From the NCBI GenBank assembly GCA_035391225.1, contig DAOPKN010000029.1, positions 1 through 28,176 on the forward strand: a DNA stretch of 28,176 bases. Direction: 5' to 3'. The notes under the pieces were generated by a model that was not told the DNA's origin, made no database searches, and worked only from the letters and a program-made list of their open reading frames with translations. Made by a program: the position numbers and the translations under genes. Positions 1 through 8,144 of the stretch are shown piece by piece (the stretch's first letter is position 1; each line of letters opens with the position of its first letter). The DNA comes from DAOPKN01 sp035391225 (GTDB lineage Bacteria > Thermotogota > Thermotogae > MWEM01).

Positions 1-18
1 CCCGACACAACGCTGGAT

Positions 19-47
19 ATTATAACACAGAGCACCCGGCACGTCAA
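19..47 (-). promoter_or_regulatory. Sigma70-type promoter reading off the left edge
   Basis: On the minus strand a -35 box TTGACG (42-47) and a perfect -10 box TATAAT (19-24) are separated by exactly 17 bp. Transcription would start near position 12 and run out of the window. It lies just beyond the ABC-operon terminator, so it probably serves the next minus-strand gene or RNA, which is not visible here. Confidence 0.7.
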
Positions 48-63
48 GCAAAAAAACCCCAAC

Positions 64-91
64 AAAAAAACCCGGGTACCCGGGTTTTTTT
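64..91. terminator. Perfect palindromic terminator after the ABC operon
   Basis: A seven-A run, the palindrome CCCGGGTACCCGGG and a seven-T run form a perfect 28-bp inverted repeat. On the minus strand it starts 16 bp after the stop of the last ABC transporter gene. Because it is symmetrical it could also stop transcription arriving from the left. Confidence 0.85.
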
Positions 92-107
92 GCGGCAAAA
101 AGGGTTG

Positions 108-1157
108 CTAAATCTCTCGGAAGCGGCGGCAGGCTACCGCGTGGGAAAGCTCCACCTTCTCCAAAACCGGCTCCTCTTCCTTCCAGCACTCTTCCTTGGC
201 ATAGGGGCACCTCGGATGGAAACGGCAACCCTGGGGTATGTTTTGGGCGGAAGGCACCTCTCCTTTGATGGGTACTTCCTTGATGCGGTTGACCTTACCC
301 GAAATGGGTTCGCAAACCGCGGCAATCAACGCCCGGGTGTAGGGATGCTTGGGGTTGTCGATCACAGAATCGGGATCGCCCATTTCCACGATTTTCCCCA
401 GGTACATCACCGCGATGGTGTCGGTGAAGTAGCGCGCCGTGGAAAGGTCGTGGGTGATGTACAGGTACGTCAGCTGCAGGTCGCGCTGTACCTCTTTCAT
501 CATGTGCAGGATTTCCGCACGCGTGGACAAGTCGATCATGGACACCGGTTCGTCCGCAACGATGAGGTGGGGATTGAGGATCAGGCTTCGTGCGGTTGCT
601 GCACGCTGCCGCTGCCCACCACTGAGCATGTGCGGGAAGCGGGCCATGAACTCCCTGGGGGGCTGCAGGCGAACTTCCGCCAATGCCTTCTCGATCATCT
701 TCTCGCGTTCGGCACGGTTTTCGCCGATGTGGTGGATGATCAACGGTTCCTCCAGTACATCGCGGATCCGGAAGCGCGGATTCATGGAAGCGTAGGGATC
801 CTGGAACACCATCTGCACGTTACGGCGGTACTCTTCCAGGCGTTGGTGGGTGACGTGCGTGACATCTTCTCCACCAAACAACATCTTCCCCCCGGTGGGC
901 TCAAGCAACTTCATGAGAAGCTTTCCGGTGGTGGTCTTTCCACAGCCGGATTCCCCCACCAGGCCAAAAATCTCCCCTTTACGAATCTTGAAGGTAACCC
1001 CGTCCACGGCTTTCACGTAGTTCTGCTCGCCGGCAAAGAACTGCTTGAGCGTTCGGCGAACGGGGAACCACTTCTGGAGGTTGTCCACCTCCACCAGGTA
1101 CTCTTGCCCGCTGGAATCAAGCGGATTTGCCACTTCCGCGATTTTCAAATCATCCAT
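108..1157 (-). CDS. Oligopeptide/dipeptide-type ABC transporter ATPase (DppF/OppF class)
   Basis: Cytoplasmic ATP-hydrolysing subunit of a family-5 (peptide or oligosaccharide) importer. Visible motifs are Walker A GLVGESGCGKTT near residue 65, signature LSGGQRQR, and Walker B LIVADEP followed by the D-loop-like SMID. The oligopeptide-transporter C-terminal extension is present, with the cysteine-containing CRFHPRCPY near the end. An in-frame start lies nine codons upstream (1184), but the ATG at 1157 has a strong GGAGGTG 8 bp before it, giving 349 residues and an 8-bp overlap with the preceding ATPase gene. It is the last gene of the operon, before the palindromic terminator. The substrate cannot be told from sequence; related systems carry peptides or sugars. 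Confidence 0.93.
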   Translation of the reverse strand: MDDLKIAEVANPLDSSGQEYLVEVDNLQKWFPVRRTLKQFFAGEQNYVKAVDGVTFKIRKGEIFGLVGESGCGKTTTGKLLMKLLEPTGGKMLFGGEDVTHVTHQRLEEYRRNVQMVFQDPYASMNPRFRIRDVLEEPLIIHHIGENRAEREKMIEKALAEVRLQPPREFMARFPHMLSGGQRQRAATARSLILNPHLIVADEPVSMIDLSTRAEILHMMKEVQRDLQLTYLYITHDLSTARYFTDTIAVMYLGKIVEMGDPDSVIDNPKHPYTRALIAAVCEPISGKVNRIKEVPIKGEVPSAQNIPQGCRFHPRCPYAKEECWKEEEPVLEKVELSHAVACRRFREI

Positions 1158-2139
1158 TGTTGAAACACCTCCAGCAGGAAACAAAGTGGTCGGGTTCGAT
1201 TTCGATCAGGGGAGGTTCTTCTGTCTTGCAGCGATCGATTACCTGGTCACAGCGCAAGTGGAACTTGCACCCCGGGGGAGGATCGAGCAAGTCGGGGGGA
1301 GTCCCGGGAATGAATGCCAGTTCCTCCACCTTCTCGTGCAGGCGGGGTGTGGCTTGCAGCAAGCGCCGCGTGTAGGGATGTGCAGGTCCCTGTGCGCCGT
1401 AAATCTGCTCGTTGGTGCCGATTTCGGCGATCTTTCCCGCGTACATGATCTGGATACGATCCGATACTTCCGCCTCGGTGGCCAGGTCATGCGTGATGAA
1501 GATGAAGGAAAGGTTGAGCTTTTCCTTGAGTTCCTTGAGCAGGTTGATGATTTGCGCCTGCACCACCACGTCCAAGGCGGTTGTAGGTTCGTCGCAAATC
1601 ACCACACGGGGTTCCAGGAACAGACCCGTCGCGATGACCACGCGCTGTTTCATCCCTCCCGATAGTTCGTGGGGGTAGCGCCCGAGAACATCCTCCGAAA
1701 GACCCACCAGGTTGAGGTACTTCTTCATGCGTTGCAGTGCCTCGGCCTTGTCCATCTGGCGGTGTTCCTGGAGGGTTTCCATCATTAACTTCCCGATCGT
1801 GTACACCGGGGTCAGGCAGTTCATCGCTCCCTGGAAAACCATGGAAATTTTCTCCCAACGTATATTCTTGCGGATCTGGCTCTCCGAAAGGGGTACGATG
1901 TCTTGCCCATCCAAGATGATTTGCCCACCCACGATTTCTCCTGGAGGAGAGGGCATTTTGAGCAGTGCCGTTCCGGTCGTGGTTTTTCCACATCCCGACT
2001 CCCCCACCAGCCCCAGCGTTTCTCCTTCCCGCAGGAAGAAACTGATATCATCAACCGCTTTTACAGGACCCATGGAGGTGTAGTAGAACAACTTGAGATT
2101 GTTGACTTCCAACACTTTCTTGTCTGTTTTCTTTGCCAT
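1150..2139 (-). CDS. Oligopeptide/dipeptide-type ABC transporter ATPase (DppD/OppD class)
   Basis: The second nucleotide-binding subunit (329 residues) of the same importer. Walker A GLVGESGCGKTT is near residue 47, the signature is LSGGMKQR, and Walker B VVICDEPTTALD is intact, so it should be catalytically competent. The C-terminal extension has a proline/cysteine-rich stretch (PPPGCKFHLRC) typical of the Dpp/Opp ATPase family. The ATG at 2139 has GAGG about 7 bp upstream, and the gene starts only 4 bp after the permease stop. It overlaps the following ATPase start by 8 bp, so the two are likely translationally coupled and form a heterodimer, as is usual in this family. Confidence 0.94.
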   Translation of the reverse strand: MAKKTDKKVLEVNNLKLFYYTSMGPVKAVDDISFFLREGETLGLVGESGCGKTTTGTALLKMPSPPGEIVGGQIILDGQDIVPLSESQIRKNIRWEKISMVFQGAMNCLTPVYTIGKLMMETLQEHRQMDKAEALQRMKKYLNLVGLSEDVLGRYPHELSGGMKQRVVIATGLFLEPRVVICDEPTTALDVVVQAQIINLLKELKEKLNLSFIFITHDLATEAEVSDRIQIMYAGKIAEIGTNEQIYGAQGPAHPYTRRLLQATPRLHEKVEELAFIPGTPPDLLDPPPGCKFHLRCDQVIDRCKTEEPPLIEIEPDHFVSCWRCFNNG

Positions 2140-2143
2140 AGCC

Positions 2144-3550
2144 TTACCTCGTCCTCAGCTTGGGGTGCAAGATTTTGTCCATGGCAAAGCCGATGAACGC
2201 GAACGCCATCCCCATGAAGGCAATGGAAAGCCCGGGGGGAACGACCCACCACCAGAGGCCACTGAGCACAGCTCCGGAAGAAAGGGCATCGCTCAGGATT
2301 TGGCCCCACGTCACGATGGTCGCGTCACCCAATCCCAGCAAGCTGATCGTTGCCTCGTACACGATCGCACCTGGGATGTACAGCGCCATGGAGGCGAATG
2401 AATAGGGGATCAGTAGGGGAACCATGTGCTTGAAGATGATGCGGAAATTGTTGGCTCCCAACGCCTTGGAAGCTTCAATATACGTCTCTTCCTTGATCTG
2501 CAGCGCGATACTGCGTACCGTCTTCACCGATCCCGTCCAGAAGAAACAGCTCATCATGATGATCAGGGTCCAAATACTCGGTTTAAAGACCGCACTCATC
2601 ACAATCAGCACGGGAAGGAGGGGCACCGATACAAAGATCTCAAAAATACGCTGCATCAGCCCATCTTTCCATCCGCCCAGGTAGGCGCTGATGACCCCGT
2701 AAATCACACCGATGGAAACCGAAACCACGGCGGTCAGGATTCCAATAAGCAGCGCCCATTTCACGCCGGCGAGAACCCCACTCCAGATATCCCGTTTCAG
2801 TGCATCCGTTCCCAGAACCCCAAAAGCTTTCCCGGGAACCACGAGACGGGGTTCCATGTACTGGTCGTTTGCGGACCGCAGGATGGTTTGAACCACGATT
2901 TCGTACGTGCCTTTGAGGGTTTCGGGATTGCGGAAGATGCCTTCCTTTGCTTGTGAAAAGACCACATCAGCGGCCTTCACCAGCTTTGGGGTGATGACGG
3001 CGTAATTCTCGTCGCTTTCATAGGGGCGAGCAAAGTAGATGGCATTCTCGCGCCCGTTTCCGTTGAGCGTGATCCGCACGTCGGTTACCTTGTTCCCCAG
3101 GTTGATGGAGTTCTGGAAAACCGTTACTTCTTCCCCATCCGGGCGCTTGAGCGTTACGATAAACATGGGTTCACCCGATGCCCGGGCCTTGAAAATCAAG
3201 TCTTGCGGCGAATAGTCGGCCTGCAACTCGTACTCGAAAACCGTGGAAACCATCTTCATGTTTCCCATTTCCGCCTCGGTGTTTTTCGGGTCCTCGAACA
3301 CCTGGGTCAGTGGCCTCTTTTTCGCGGAAAACCAATTTATCCAGACTGGCGGCGCACCCTTTGGGTTTTCTTCCCAGTAGGTAATGTCTCGCCAGGTTTT
3401 GTTCACATCCGGAAAGGGTAAAATGAAAGGCTCGAAGATCACGATGGCAAGAAACAGCAAGAAGAGCACAAGTCCGAAAAGACCGGACTTCACCATGCGA
3501 AACTCGCGCCAAAAATCCAACAACGATTCTTTTGCGTCCGAAAACTTCAT
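2144..3550 (-). CDS. ABC transporter permease (DppC class) with a large extracytoplasmic insert
   Basis: Inner-membrane channel subunit, 468 residues against about 300 for ordinary DppC proteins. The first membrane segment is at about 22-44. A hydrophilic stretch of about 200 residues (45-245), probably extracytoplasmic, follows. Then come the conserved GTD..RD entry (about 248-254), further membrane helices, and the EAA coupling loop EASKALGANN at about 359-368. The C-terminal DKILHPKLR resembles the family's closing DP(R/K)LR motif. It overlaps the upstream permease by 4 bp (ATGA). The insert shows no motif I recognise; it may contact the oversized binding protein of this operon, which is inference. 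Confidence 0.92.
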   Translation of the reverse strand: MKFSDAKESLLDFWREFRMVKSGLFGLVLFLLFLAIVIFEPFILPFPDVNKTWRDITYWEENPKGAPPVWINWFSAKKRPLTQVFEDPKNTEAEMGNMKMVSTVFEYELQADYSPQDLIFKARASGEPMFIVTLKRPDGEEVTVFQNSINLGNKVTDVRITLNGNGRENAIYFARPYESDENYAVITPKLVKAADVVFSQAKEGIFRNPETLKGTYEIVVQTILRSANDQYMEPRLVVPGKAFGVLGTDALKRDIWSGVLAGVKWALLIGILTAVVSVSIGVIYGVISAYLGGWKDGLMQRIFEIFVSVPLLPVLIVMSAVFKPSIWTLIIMMSCFFWTGSVKTVRSIALQIKEETYIEASKALGANNFRIIFKHMVPLLIPYSFASMALYIPGAIVYEATISLLGLGDATIVTWGQILSDALSSGAVLSGLWWWVVPPGLSIAFMGMAFAFIGFAMDKILHPKLRTR

Positions 3551-4593
3551 CCTTTGCCACCCACCTTAATCCGAGGATCGAGGAAACCGTATACAAGGTC
3601 GAGGATGACCAGCCCACTGATGTACAGGCCCGTTGTTAACGATAGGTTCCCCATCAACACCGGGATATCATTTTGTTGGACGGAAATCCAGTACAAGTTC
3701 CCCATTCCTGGCCAGCTAAAAATGCCTTCGAAAACGATATTTCCGCTCACCGATGCAAGCAACGCCAAAAGGGCCATGGTCACAATGGGAGGGGCGGCGG
3801 TACGCATACCGTGCCCGTACAACACCTTTCGCTCGGGGATGCCACGGGCTCGAGCAGACATGATGTAGTCCTCCTGGAGGACACCCAGCACGATGTTACG
3901 CGTCAGGTAAGAGCGCCCCCAGAAACCGAGAAGAACCAATGTAATCACGGGTAAGGCAAGATGGTACAGCGTGTCGATGTAGTAAGCGAATCCTTCGGGT
4001 GGAGGCGTGGAGTGCAACCCCCCGGAAGGGAATAGTTTCACGATGTACGCAAAAAACATGATCATGAGCATGCCCAGCCACCAGGATGGCATGCCAAACA
4101 CCACCATGGTAGCAATGGACGTCGTTTTGTCCAGAGGTTTCCCGGGGCGTTGGGCTTTCTTGATCCCCAGTAACAGGCCAATCAAGACATCGATCACCAT
4201 CGCGGTCATGAAGAGCAGCAATGTGCGCGGGATGGTTTCCGTGACGATGATACGAACGTCGCGGGTTCCCGAAGAAGACTTGATCCCCGAAGACATACCG
4301 TAGTTGAAGGTGAGGGTGTTGAACGCACGCAGCAGAACCCGCTCGAAAACAGTGCGGTCCAAGCGGTACTGCCGGTAATAGTATTCTTTCCGGTCCACGG
4401 ACCACTTGAGGATTTGCTCCGGTGTCATGTTCCGACCGGAAAGCGCCATGGTCTCGGCACGGACCCTCTCCTCGATCTGAGCATACACCGTTTGTTCCAG
4501 TACCACGTTGAACAGCGCGGAATAGATGAATATTAAGATGATGTATATGATGATTCCGTTGAGTACCCGCTTCAAGAGATATTTCCAGTACAT
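3547..4593 (-). CDS. ABC transporter permease (DppB class)
   Basis: Inner-membrane permease, 348 residues. The first membrane segment is at about 11-31. A periplasmic loop of about 90 residues, longer than in most DppB proteins, precedes the RTLLLF helix. The coupling helix DYIMSARARGIPERK is the EAA loop that docks on the ATPases. The family landmarks FSWPGMG and the closing FLDPRIKVG are present. It is the first permease after the binding-protein gene, separated from it by a 97-bp gap with a stem-loop. The ATG at 4593 is preceded by a GGGGGA stretch as a modest ribosome site. It pairs with the DppC-type permease to form the translocation pore. Confidence 0.93.
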   Translation of the reverse strand: MYWKYLLKRVLNGIIIYIILIFIYSALFNVVLEQTVYAQIEERVRAETMALSGRNMTPEQILKWSVDRKEYYYRQYRLDRTVFERVLLRAFNTLTFNYGMSSGIKSSSGTRDVRIIVTETIPRTLLLFMTAMVIDVLIGLLLGIKKAQRPGKPLDKTTSIATMVVFGMPSWWLGMLMIMFFAYIVKLFPSGGLHSTPPPEGFAYYIDTLYHLALPVITLVLLGFWGRSYLTRNIVLGVLQEDYIMSARARGIPERKVLYGHGMRTAAPPIVTMALLALLASVSGNIVFEGIFSWPGMGNLYWISVQQNDIPVLMGNLSLTTGLYISGLVILDLVYGFLDPRIKVGGKG

Positions 4594-4617
4594 CCTGTCC
4601 CCCTATAAAGTGGGATA

Positions 4618-4649
4618 GTGCCCCACCCAGGCCTCCCTGGATGAGGCAC
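4618..4649 (-). other. Stem-loop between binding-protein and permease genes
   Basis: On the minus strand GTGCC pairs with GGCAC, and inside that ATCCAGG pairs with CCTGGGT (one T-G pair) around a GAGG loop. No T-run follows, so it is not a standard terminator. In binding-protein-dependent operons a hairpin here often protects the abundant upstream message or reduces read-through into the permeases; that role is inferred. Confidence 0.6.
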
Positions 4650-4690
4650 CATCCTCAGCAGTTAGTTCTCAAAAAAGGTATGTCGAAGGA

Positions 4691-7207
4691 TTACCAGATC
4701 AGAATATTCTGGGTCTTGGACACGGTGAGGGCACCAGGCAGGCTGGCTTCGACCATGACCTTGTAGGTTCCGGGTTGCAGTTCGTTCATTTCCGTCCCGG
4801 GGATGGCGATCTTGAATTCACCCGTGTTGATGACGTTTCCGGATTCGGAAATTTCTCCATCGGCGGTCAGGATACGCACAACGACCGTTCCTTCATCCGC
4901 AGGTTGCTGGGTAATGCTGGGGAATACCACCTTGGCGAGGTCAACTTTCACGACCAGGTCGTTTCCACGAGGAAGAACGGCAGGAACGGTAACCCTGTTG
5001 ATTTCCAGCGTGGGAACAGCGAACTTCTCCACCCAGTATTGCCCGTTGAAGGGGTAAGAAGGATCGCGGTTTGCGGCGAGTTCCATGAAGTTAGAGGTAG
5101 GATCGTATTCCTTCAGCCAGAAAGCACCGTTGGAAATGTAGGCATGGCCGTAAGCATCGATGAAGTCGATAGACGCCTTGTAGGTCGCCTTGGCTTCTTC
5201 AACGGTTAAGCGGTCCGCGATAGACGCTGGAACGTGTCCGCGGTCGTACATCTCTTGCAACTTCGCTTTGATATCCGCAACGTGGTCGGGGATCAACACG
5301 TCGAGCTCGTTGTCGGCATCGGCGGAGAAACTGTAGATGGTTCCGGATTCGCTTCCTTCTACCACGATCAGTGCGAGAGCTTCGATGATGTCCCAAGAAA
5401 CACCCACGCCAGCACCGGCAGCCGTCACGGTGAAGTCGGGAGCGCAGCGGGCAGCAACCCTGTCGAGGTCAGCGGGGAAGGAGTAATCGTAGTAAGCAGT
5501 CATGCTGCCATCGTCATGGATGACCCAACCCTTGAGCAGGTCGATTCCGTCCACGAGAGAAGAGCTGTAGTTTGCTTCGTACCAAGGATCGTCATCGCCG
5601 TTCTGGGTGCTCCATTCCTTGATGAACGCGTTGTAGTAGAAAAGGTCGGCGAGGCGCATGGGAGCACCGTTGTGGTAGTTGCTGAAGCGGAAGGTGAAGG
5701 TGGCCTTGCTCTTGGAGGTCACGCCTTCGCCAACGGGTTCCCACTGGCGATTTTGCCAGTTGTACACGATGGCATCCGCGGGGACAGGAATGCGGCCAAC
5801 GATTTCGTCGCCTACACGCACAACGTCGCTTTCAACGGATGCAGGATCCCATACCGCGCGGTTGGGGGTGTTCACGGCAGAAACGGGGCTTTCGAAAGAA
5901 CCGATGTCGGTCATGGACTCGGCGATCAGGTTGGAGTAGGTGTCGGAGAAACCATCAGCACCAACGGGATCCCAAGCGGACATGAACAGTCCACCCATGG
6001 CGGAGAACTCGGTGATGGTGAGTTCGCCGTCGTACGTGTCGGCGGTGATGAAGGACCATTGGTTGAGCCCGTCACCCTTTCCGTAGGCGAAACGGTTCTT
6101 GAAAGCAGCCTTGTTGGCCACGTAGAAGTCTTCCTGCGCGCAAACATAGATACGAAGGCCTTCTTGCAGACCAATGCGCAGGCCCTCCAGGGCGTTTTGC
6201 CAGTACTCTTCCACGGTGACGAATCGTCCGTAGAACGCGTTCTTGGTGTACTCGTCGAGCATGGGGCTGGAATGGTTCCAGTTGGAAGGTTCTGCTCCAC
6301 CGGGCATGTAGCCATACCAAGGAGCGTACATCTGGGCAACAATGTGTTCCCAGTAGCGGCGGGTGGCACCTGCGCCCCAGCCTTCGGTGTAGATTTGCCA
6401 CTCGAAATCCTTTGGGTCGCCGTAGTAGCTGGCGGTAACCGCTTTCACGCGGTCCCAGAGGAGGCGTTCGACCTTGAGGCCGGCCTTTTCGATCTGGTCA
6501 GAAACGTAGTTTCCTTCGATCAAGCGGCCGTTGGGGTCGTCCACGCGGATGAGGAAGCGAGTGAGAACGGGTTGGCCGTCGAAATGCCAGAATCCGTCCT
6601 TCATGACCAAGCGACCCTGGTTTTCGGGAAGCGCAGCTGCTTTTTCCATGGCTTCCGTGATCATGGCAATGGCCATTTCTTCGTCACCCTCGGGGGTGAA
6701 ACCAAACTCTTCGGCGAGCTGGTTGTAGCGATAGGTCCCGGGTTGCCCGGTGGTGGCCATGGTGTACATGGGGAAGCCGGCTCCACCCAGGATTTCGTCC
6801 ACGATGTACTTCCTGTTGATCAGGAAGTTGAGCGCAAAGCGAACCTCGGTGATGGCCCAGGGGTTCATGGTCATGTTTCCGTCTGCCAATTCGACCTGGT
6901 AAGGAGCGGCACCAGGGTAGTTGTTGATGTTCAGTGACCAGGAACCGGATGGAACGTTGTACACTTCCAGCTTTTCGAGGTCAGCAGCGGGTAGATCGTA
7001 CAGGGTTTTTCCAGAAACACCCCATGCGAAAATGTCGGTAATGCCTTCGGCCGCATCTTTCAGACCGATTTCTTCTTTCATCCTGGTGTTGACGTACATG
7101 GTGTCAACGAAAGGACCCTTCACGGCAGTGGCGGCCACCTCTTGACCGAAGCTCACCAACATGAGGGCAACCAGGAAGAAAACGAACAACGCAACTCTTT
7201 TCTGCAT
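4691..7207 (-). CDS. Large family-5 extracellular solute-binding protein
   Basis: Exported substrate receptor of the ABC importer, 838 residues compared with about 500-600 for common family-5 proteins. A signal peptide is clear (MQKR followed by a hydrophobic run to about residue 20). The element normally in the middle of such proteins (VRFALNFLINRKYIVDEIL) occurs already at about 118-138. An element resembling the usual N-terminal lobe (FTFRFSNYHNGAPM) appears late, at about 503-516. A further family-like block (HAYISNGAFWLKEYDP) lies near 700, and the last 100 or so residues look like an added beta-rich domain. The start is supported by GGAGGAG. It is the first and probably most highly expressed gene of the operon. 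The substrate is unknown; peptides or oligosaccharides are equally possible. Confidence 0.88.
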   Translation of the reverse strand: MQKRVALFVFFLVALMLVSFGQEVAATAVKGPFVDTMYVNTRMKEEIGLKDAAEGITDIFAWGVSGKTLYDLPAADLEKLEVYNVPSGSWSLNINNYPGAAPYQVELADGNMTMNPWAITEVRFALNFLINRKYIVDEILGGAGFPMYTMATTGQPGTYRYNQLAEEFGFTPEGDEEMAIAMITEAMEKAAALPENQGRLVMKDGFWHFDGQPVLTRFLIRVDDPNGRLIEGNYVSDQIEKAGLKVERLLWDRVKAVTASYYGDPKDFEWQIYTEGWGAGATRRYWEHIVAQMYAPWYGYMPGGAEPSNWNHSSPMLDEYTKNAFYGRFVTVEEYWQNALEGLRIGLQEGLRIYVCAQEDFYVANKAAFKNRFAYGKGDGLNQWSFITADTYDGELTITEFSAMGGLFMSAWDPVGADGFSDTYSNLIAESMTDIGSFESPVSAVNTPNRAVWDPASVESDVVRVGDEIVGRIPVPADAIVYNWQNRQWEPVGEGVTSKSKATFTFRFSNYHNGAPMRLADLFYYNAFIKEWSTQNGDDDPWYEANYSSSLVDGIDLLKGWVIHDDGSMTAYYDYSFPADLDRVAARCAPDFTVTAAGAGVGVSWDIIEALALIVVEGSESGTIYSFSADADNELDVLIPDHVADIKAKLQEMYDRGHVPASIADRLTVEEAKATYKASIDFIDAYGHAYISNGAFWLKEYDPTSNFMELAANRDPSYPFNGQYWVEKFAVPTLEINRVTVPAVLPRGNDLVVKVDLAKVVFPSITQQPADEGTVVVRILTADGEISESGNVINTGEFKIAIPGTEMNELQPGTYKVMVEASLPGALTVSKTQNILIW

Positions 7208-7231
7208 TAATGACTCCTCCTTTCACATTTT

Positions 7232-7248
7232 GGCATACATCGTATGCC
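7232..7248. repeat. Perfect 7-3-7 palindrome in the binding-protein leader
   Basis: GGCATAC-atc-GTATGCC is a perfect inverted repeat. It sits downstream of the predicted promoter and about 15 bp before the GGAGGAG ribosome site of the binding-protein gene. It could be an operator or an RNA hairpin that affects translation. A second repeat, ATGTTT-ccca-AAACAT, lies at 7284-7299 in the same leader. Confidence 0.6.
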
Positions 7249-7322
7249 TGTGCTCTTCTATCTCTTTCCATTTTTCTCGGAGGATGTTTCCCAAAACATA
7301 AAGGTGTGGAAAAAAGCATTTG

Positions 7323-7350
7323 ATTATAGCACAAAAAAGGGGGCTTCAAA
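7323..7350 (-). promoter_or_regulatory. Extended -10 promoter of the ABC operon
   Basis: On the minus strand TATAAT (7323-7328) is directly preceded by TGC, an extended -10. A partial -35 box TTTGAA (7345-7350) lies 16 bp upstream. Transcription would begin near 7316, giving a leader of about 110 nt before the binding-protein ATG at 7207. The -35 lies within the T-run that may terminate the pseudouridine synthase operon. Confidence 0.65.
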
Positions 7351-7375
7351 AAAACCCTTCGGATGGCGAACATCC
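7348..7375 (-). terminator. Possible weak terminator after the pseudouridine synthase gene
   Basis: On the minus strand GGATG-ttcgc-CATCC (7361-7375) is followed after 6 bp by seven T residues (7348-7354). The stem is only 5 bp and the spacer is long for an intrinsic terminator. Some read-through into the ABC operon is possible. Confidence 0.35.
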
Positions 7376-7388
7376 AACTCCCGTAACG

Positions 7389-8144
7389 TTACACATCCGC
7401 GGGGAGGAAAATCCGTTCGATTTCCCCGGGTTCGCACACTCTCCATTCTCCGGGGGAAAGCTCCGGATCCAAAGCCAAACCACCCACTTGCAAGCGGTGA
7501 AGGGAAACAACGTGGCTCCCCACGTGGGCAAACATCCGTTTCACCTGGTGGTACTTCCCCTCTTCGATGCCAATTTCTACCTGCCAAAGATCCGAGGAAA
7601 CGGGAAATAGCTGGAAACTCCGAACGGGGCGAAGATGCTCGTCGGGGTGCAACACCATTCCCTGGAAAAACTCCTGCACCCGGTTGAATGGAAAAGGAAT
7701 GACTGTCGCCTGGTACCTCTTTTCCACGCACTTGCGCGGGGAAATGATGCGATGCACCAGTGCACCATCGCTGGAAAGAAGCAACAGCCCGGTAGTGTCT
7801 GCATCCAATCTTCCCGCTATTTCCAGTTTTGACTGGTAAAGGGGGGGGAAAAGTTCGAATACCGAGGAATGGGAACCTTCGGAAGCGCGCGAACACACGA
7901 AACCTGCCGGCTTGAATAGCATTACCGTAATGTCCGCAAGGGGGAGAAGCGGGTTGCCGTCGAACTGCACTTCTTGGCACCCGGGTGATACCGGGAAAGC
8001 GGGGTCTGTTCTCGTTTCGCCCTCCACCTGAACCCTTCCCCCACGAATCCATTTCTTCAGCTGCTTGCGCGTACCAAGGCCTTGTTCGTGCAAGAAACGA
8101 TCCAGCCGGATGGCCTTGGAATGGGGGGCACCCTTTTCATTCAC
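7389..8144 (-). CDS. Pseudouridine synthase, RsuA/RluB/RluE/RluF family
   Basis: Converts uridine to pseudouridine in rRNA. The N-terminal RNA-binding S4 domain spans about residues 12-50 (RLDRFLHEQGLGTRKQLKKW). The catalytic domain carries GRLDADTTGLLLL with the expected catalytic aspartate at D114, then the family-typical KRYQATV and GKYHQVKRMFAHVG. At 251 residues it has normal length. The start is a GTG at 8144 with GGGAGG 8 bp upstream, overlapping the preceding stop by 4 bp (GTGA). It is the last gene of the xseA-dxs operon. Which rRNA site it modifies cannot be read from the sequence; small-subunit RsuA-like or large-subunit RluB-like targets are both possible. Confidence 0.9.
   Translation of the reverse strand: MNEKGAPHSKAIRLDRFLHEQGLGTRKQLKKWIRGGRVQVEGETRTDPAFPVSPGCQEVQFDGNPLLPLADITVMLFKPAGFVCSRASEGSHSSVFELFPPLYQSKLEIAGRLDADTTGLLLLSSDGALVHRIISPRKCVEKRYQATVIPFPFNRVQEFFQGMVLHPDEHLRPVRSFQLFPVSSDLWQVEIGIEEGKYHQVKRMFAHVGSHVVSLHRLQVGGLALDPELSPGEWRVCEPGEIERIFLPADV

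Noticed and set aside
5234..6937. 567-codon open frame on the plus strand
   Set aside because: It lies antisense within the solute-binding protein gene, has low-complexity histidine/glycine/valine-rich composition, no ribosome site and no family motif.
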